DNA of 64,000 bases from Apostichopus japonicus (taxonomy: Eukaryota > Echinodermata > Holothuroidea > Aspidochirotida > Stichopodidae): the NCBI RefSeq assembly GCF_037975245.1, contig NC_092569.1, positions 28,925,668-28,989,667 on the forward strand. The letters are read 5' to 3'. Below are positions 61,220 through 64,000 of the stretch, in pieces. The notes beneath the pieces are model-generated. The model searched no databases and was not told the origin of the DNA. It worked only from the letters and a program-made list of their open reading frames with translations. Both the position numbers and the translations under genes were made by a program. Positions within the stretch are counted from its first letter, which is position 1. Each line of letters opens with the position of its first letter.

Positions 61220-62899
61220 TGTAGTTTGTAAATATTTTGTATATAGTTTGTATATAGTTTGTTTGAAAGAGATTTTACAAGGAACCGATTAATGTTTCTC
61301 GCACGCGTAACTGATGCATTTTTAAACTGTATGATTTTGGCAGAGGCTAAGCCCAATTTTTGTTGAATATTCAGAAGTGTCGGCATTTTAGATGAAAATA
61401 GTGCTGGGCGGGATTTAAGATTTTTAAGACAGTGCTAGGCGGTAATTTTTAGTGCTGGGCGCATATATATATATATATAGAATAGATATAGGGGCTTAAA
61501 CGACACTCTTGCATAAGAAACCTTGAAATAACTCGTCAAACATCCATTGTTTGAAACGCAGGACAAAATGTTGCTAAACAAAGTTTGGATCCAGCTGTAT
61601 AAAAATCGGTCAGAAGTTAAAGAAAGAAAGCGTTTTAAAATCCCAATCAAGGCAGTCAAGAGTTTCCTCATAATCTTACAATATGAGGGCACCTGGGGTA
61701 TAGTGGTTGTTTCAGCAATCAATGAGGTCTAAGTTAAGACGGATATTTTCACCTATAAATCTCCCTTTTAAAAACCAAGTTTGTTCTGGACTAATCAGGT
61801 CTTTGAGAACTGGAAACAGCTGTATTTTTTCGTTACTATGGTTACCTGCTTGATGAAGGGTATTTGTTAGATTTTTATTTTATTTTATTAAGGTATTTCT
61901 GATAATCTAGTTTACTTATATATAAGTTTAGCCTAATAACTGCTGAACGAGTCTCTAGCCATCCATGTTGGCAAATACAAATAATGCATCATGCAGCCCT
62001 GTTCCTCATCGCCCCCCCCCCCCCCCCGAATAAACGAATGGTACATTTAATGATGGCGCCCTCACTTCTTCTTACTACTATTATGTTGTTGTCATTAGCT
62101 TGCAACAACAACAAAAGGAGTTTACCCCTGTTCGACCTCGCAAGAGGTCCTACGGGGGTAAACTCCTTTTGTTGTTTTTGTCAGTAGACAACTTTGCCTA
62201 ACTTACCCATCTGATTGCTCAAGTGGGCTCTCATCTGACACCCACCGTAATTGACCTTCCACAGGATCGTCGGTGATTCCTACCCACAGATATCCACCTT
62301 CAGCAAATAGATTACCAGACTCTCTAAGCAAATTTGTCTACGAAAAAGTAGAGACGGAAACTAATCCTTAAATGAATTCTTACAATTTGGACATTCTTAA
62401 ATAAACGGATGACCCTTCTATCTACGCTTCCGCACTAAATGTGTGTACCATTGCACATTATTCATTAAGAAAATTTGATGTTTTCTCCCAAGTTTAACGT
62501 GTAGTTTCCACGAAGCCATGTAGTTCAGTGTACATAACCTCAGATATAACGCAATAACATAAATATAATTTGTTAGTTCATTTTGTCAGACCTGTAAAGG
62601 GCCTATAGTTGATAATCGTAAATTATATGAAATAATACATTGTTTCACCTTGATCTCGAACCAGGGATCAAGAATTGGTAATCTTCCAGAGGTCACCATT
62701 GCTCCAGCACCGATACCATTACAATATCCGTCCGCTGCATTAAAATTGAGTTGAAAGGTCAGGGAGGATTTCAAGAAACATCTCTGTGTACTACTGATGT
62801 ATATAACCTCATGGTCGGAGCCGTAACAACTGCAATTTAGAAGTTGTTCCCCTTTGAAAAAGAAGGGAAAATAGTCACATGCAGGTGTTTCGAACATAT
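58264..62899 (-). CDS. C-type lectin single-pass membrane receptor (5 exons, N-terminus missing)
   Basis: Exons 62899-62649, 62337-62207, 60793-60660, 59593-59497 and 58723-58264 join in matching phases and give about 356 residues plus a missing signal-peptide exon. The first three encode a C-type lectin-like domain: Cys-rich start with CSCYGSDHEVIY, FLKSSLTFQLNFNAADGYCN, then YLWVGITDD, LRWVSDESP, DCVSVN and LPFICD. The usual EPN/QPD triplet and the WND motif are not present (MWEFN instead), so calcium-dependent sugar binding is doubtful. The fourth encodes a transmembrane helix (WTLIGIIGMLAVCLLIAG). The fifth encodes a 150-residue basic-then-acidic tail with tyrosines in YDEA, YSEP, YGET, YTAN and YENE. 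YxN contexts can bind Grb2-type SH2 domains when phosphorylated. It is probably a cell-surface recognition receptor. Confidence 0.85.
58724..59496. other. Intron of the lectin receptor gene (transmembrane to tail)
   Basis: Contains a lone hAT-like end ('caggggcgtgaggggggg' near 59329) without a visible partner. Nothing else recognised. Confidence 0.5.
59497..59593 (-). CDS. Lectin receptor exon, transmembrane helix
   Basis: 97 nt, phase 1 to phase 2, between ATTTTAG and GTATGT. Encodes DPPNNATIW, one NxT glycosylation site, and a hydrophobic helix ending in AVYLR. Confidence 0.85.
59695..59985. repeat. 'taatgttaagagatatagatatg' minisatellite with (TA)n blocks
   Basis: About 24-bp units occur on both sides of (TA)n tracts at 59768-59798 and 59829-59880. 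The word 'ctctcttaacattaca' (59814-59830) is an inverted unit, so this is a foldback-like structure. Confidence 0.8.
60484..60517. repeat. (TA)n microsatellite
   Basis: Pure dinucleotide run of about 17 units in the lectin gene intron. Confidence 0.9.
60660..60793 (-). CDS. Lectin receptor exon, CTLD end
   Basis: 134 nt, phase 2 to phase 1, between TTCTCACAG and GTAAGA. Encodes YFDFNAANTEMRDCVSVN and LPFICDVKPRCD with the two terminal Cys of the fold. WND is replaced by W-E-F-N. Confidence 0.88.
61158..61218. repeat. (TA)n microsatellite
   Basis: About 30 TA units in the lectin gene intron. Poly-(Tyr-Ile) frames across it are artefacts. Confidence 0.95.
61219..62106. other. Intron of the lectin receptor gene, unassigned
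   Basis: No exon recognised. C-run at 62011-62026. Short (AT)n at 61463-61479. Confidence 0.45.
62107..62176. other. Strong two-stem hairpin next to a lectin-gene splice donor
   Basis: 22-bp perfect arms (aacaacaaaaggagtttacccc at 62107-62128 in two parts, inverted at 62155-62176) enclose an inner stem gacctc-gcaa-gaggtc. It begins 30 nt into the intron after the donor at 62206. Could be a MITE remnant or an RNA structure. Confidence 0.8.
62207..62337 (-). CDS. Lectin receptor exon, CTLD middle
   Basis: 131 nt, phase 0 to phase 2, between TTCGTAG and GTAAGT. Contains the conserved WVGITDD and RWVSDESP strands of C-type lectin domains. Confidence 0.88.
62649..62899 (-). CDS. Lectin receptor exon, N-terminal half of the CTLD
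   Basis: 251 nt, entering in phase 1 after 'caaaaacag' and leaving in phase 0 at GTGAAA. Encodes FETPACDYFPFFFKGEQLLN, then the first half of the lectin fold to DPWFEIK. The preceding exon with the signal peptide was not found in the last kilobase of the window. Confidence 0.8.
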
Positions 62900-63434
62900 C
62901 TGTTTTTGTTGGTTGAGGATGGTTTGAGACAACAACTTCTCAAACAAAAACAAACAAAAAAGCCCAAAAAAAAATTAAAAGACAATTCAGAACACATTAA
63001 ACGCCATAACATCTTAAGAAGATAATTTCTATTAGCCAGGTTTTTTTTTCATTTCCACCGCAGTATAGTGGTACAGAACAGGGATGTTCCGTGAGTCATA
63101 AATTCGGACACGGGGTCGGTGATCCAACCGGCGGCGCCGTGGTCTTGAATCAAGTGCCACGGACGAAACTATTGCTCCTTCCGCGACCAATAGGAAGTTT
63201 GTGCATTCGTCACCTCAACATTGCGGCACGCAGGTTCCAGCGACCGTATACACGGTACTTACACCTATTATAGGTATACCCTTTTATATAATACATACGC
63301 TAACATTTATATGCGGCATCTGTACGTGGAAGTCTAAGGCCAGTCTAAGGTAATAATTAATATCATCGGCTTATGTACGAAAGTATACACACTCAGCTTG
63401 ACAGGAAGTGACGATAATCAAATTCAAGTCTGTA
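62900..63434. other. Upstream region or first intron of the lectin receptor gene
   Basis: Relatively GC-rich at 63090-63260. On the minus strand 'tatataaaagg' near 63290 looks like a TATA box, but no signal-peptide exon follows. Nothing firm. Confidence 0.35.
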
Positions 63435-63442
63435 CTTAACTT

Positions 63443-63833
63443 CAGTGGCGGAGCGTCCATACAGTCAGAGGGGCGGATGCCCACCCCCCCCCCCCTGACG
63501 GACTCAACTGGACTGCTGGCGCCCTTTTCAGCTTTTTACCACTTTTTACTTATTGGCGATTATTTACTTTTTTATTGCGCTCTCATCTACCTATTGACAT
63601 TTGTCACATTTTGTTGGCGATGACACGTATTTATTCTTCGTTTATCTGCAAATAAGCAAGGCCAGGAAAGGGTCATTTCCGGCGATCTAGGAAGTATCTT
63701 TACTCAAAAAATTTCTGTACGCTCCGCGTCAACCTGTGGTGGCACTCCGCTTAGATAGTGTCGAAAGCACCCCTACAGACCATTCTCGCCCCCCCCCCTT
63801 GACCAATACCCCTAGCTCCACTGCTTGACTTGT
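63443..63833. mobile_element. hAT-type MITE, 391 bp, near-perfect target duplication
   Basis: Ends CAGTGGCGGAGCGTCC and, inverted, CAGTGGAGCTAGGGG. Flanked by cttaactt (63435-63442) and cttgactt (63834-63841), seven of eight alike. The inner block 'tccgcgtcaacctgtggtgg' is related to the elements at 27296 and 57689. C-runs lie near both ends. Confidence 0.82.
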
Positions 63834-64000
63834 CTTGACTTGTCTTGACTTGTCTAATAGTCTGTTAGTATAATGGCTTTCAGTATATATGATTATCAAA
63901 TATAAACTGAATGATGTAATCACACTAACTGTCGGTACAGATTGGTAAATCACAAATGAACGTTTGCGTCGACCCACAAGGCAGAAATTTAAAGTTGCCG

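Noticed and set aside
63729-63977. Possible signal-peptide exon for the lectin receptor
   Set aside because: The frame lacks an ATG at a sensible place, overlaps a MITE, and has no donor in the required phase.

Overview
This is a window of animal nuclear DNA, AT-rich and crowded with repeats. It has GT-AG introns, microsatellites, minisatellites, hAT, BEL/Pao and Penelope elements and LINE tails. I see no bacterial operon, CRISPR array, rRNA or tRNA. The gene types, many short 'taggcctagg'-like strings and G/C homopolymers next to 'ggcgtagg' termini suggest a marine invertebrate, most likely an echinoderm and perhaps a sea cucumber. That placement is inference.

Three multi-exon genes were rebuilt by matching splice sites, reading phases and protein motifs. 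(1) A KMT5A-like SET-domain lysine methyltransferase lies on the minus strand (coding exons between 3857 and 1163). (2) A secreted fibrinogen-related protein (FREP, ficolin-like) of 294 residues lies on the plus strand, with six exons from 19050 to 47327 and all phases consistent. (3) A C-type lectin transmembrane receptor lies on the minus strand (62899 down to 58264). Its signal-peptide exon is missing, and it ends in a tyrosine-rich cytoplasmic tail. Genes 2 and 3 are convergent and both look like pattern-recognition or immune-type proteins.

Layout: 1-2130 tandem 0.7-kb units; 1163-3857 SET gene; 5099-5796 foldback repeat; 6850-10700 a ~395-bp tandem repeat split by a 1.1-kb insert; 12881-15122 a threefold ~745-bp duplication carrying broken hAT transposase; 17071-17647 a hAT-type MITE; 19050-47327 the FREP gene. 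FREP intron 2 holds a 1.8-kb hAT element. Intron 4 is almost entirely a 77-bp minisatellite whose unit is a copy of the end of exon 4 plus its 5' splice site. Intron 5 holds a young BEL/Pao retrotransposon with apparently identical LTRs, inserted in a 54-bp minisatellite and itself broken by a long-inverted-repeat element. From 48 kb to 57 kb there are an (ATC)n tract, a LINE fragment, more minisatellites, hAT copies and a Penelope-like element with inverted ends. From 57.7 kb to the end are the lectin receptor gene, two more MITEs and a strong intronic hairpin.

The most unusual object is the 4.4-kb array at 30894-35337. More than 50 near-identical copies of a coding-exon end (residues NMTDGGGWT) with an intact GTAAGT donor stand head-to-tail directly behind the real exon.
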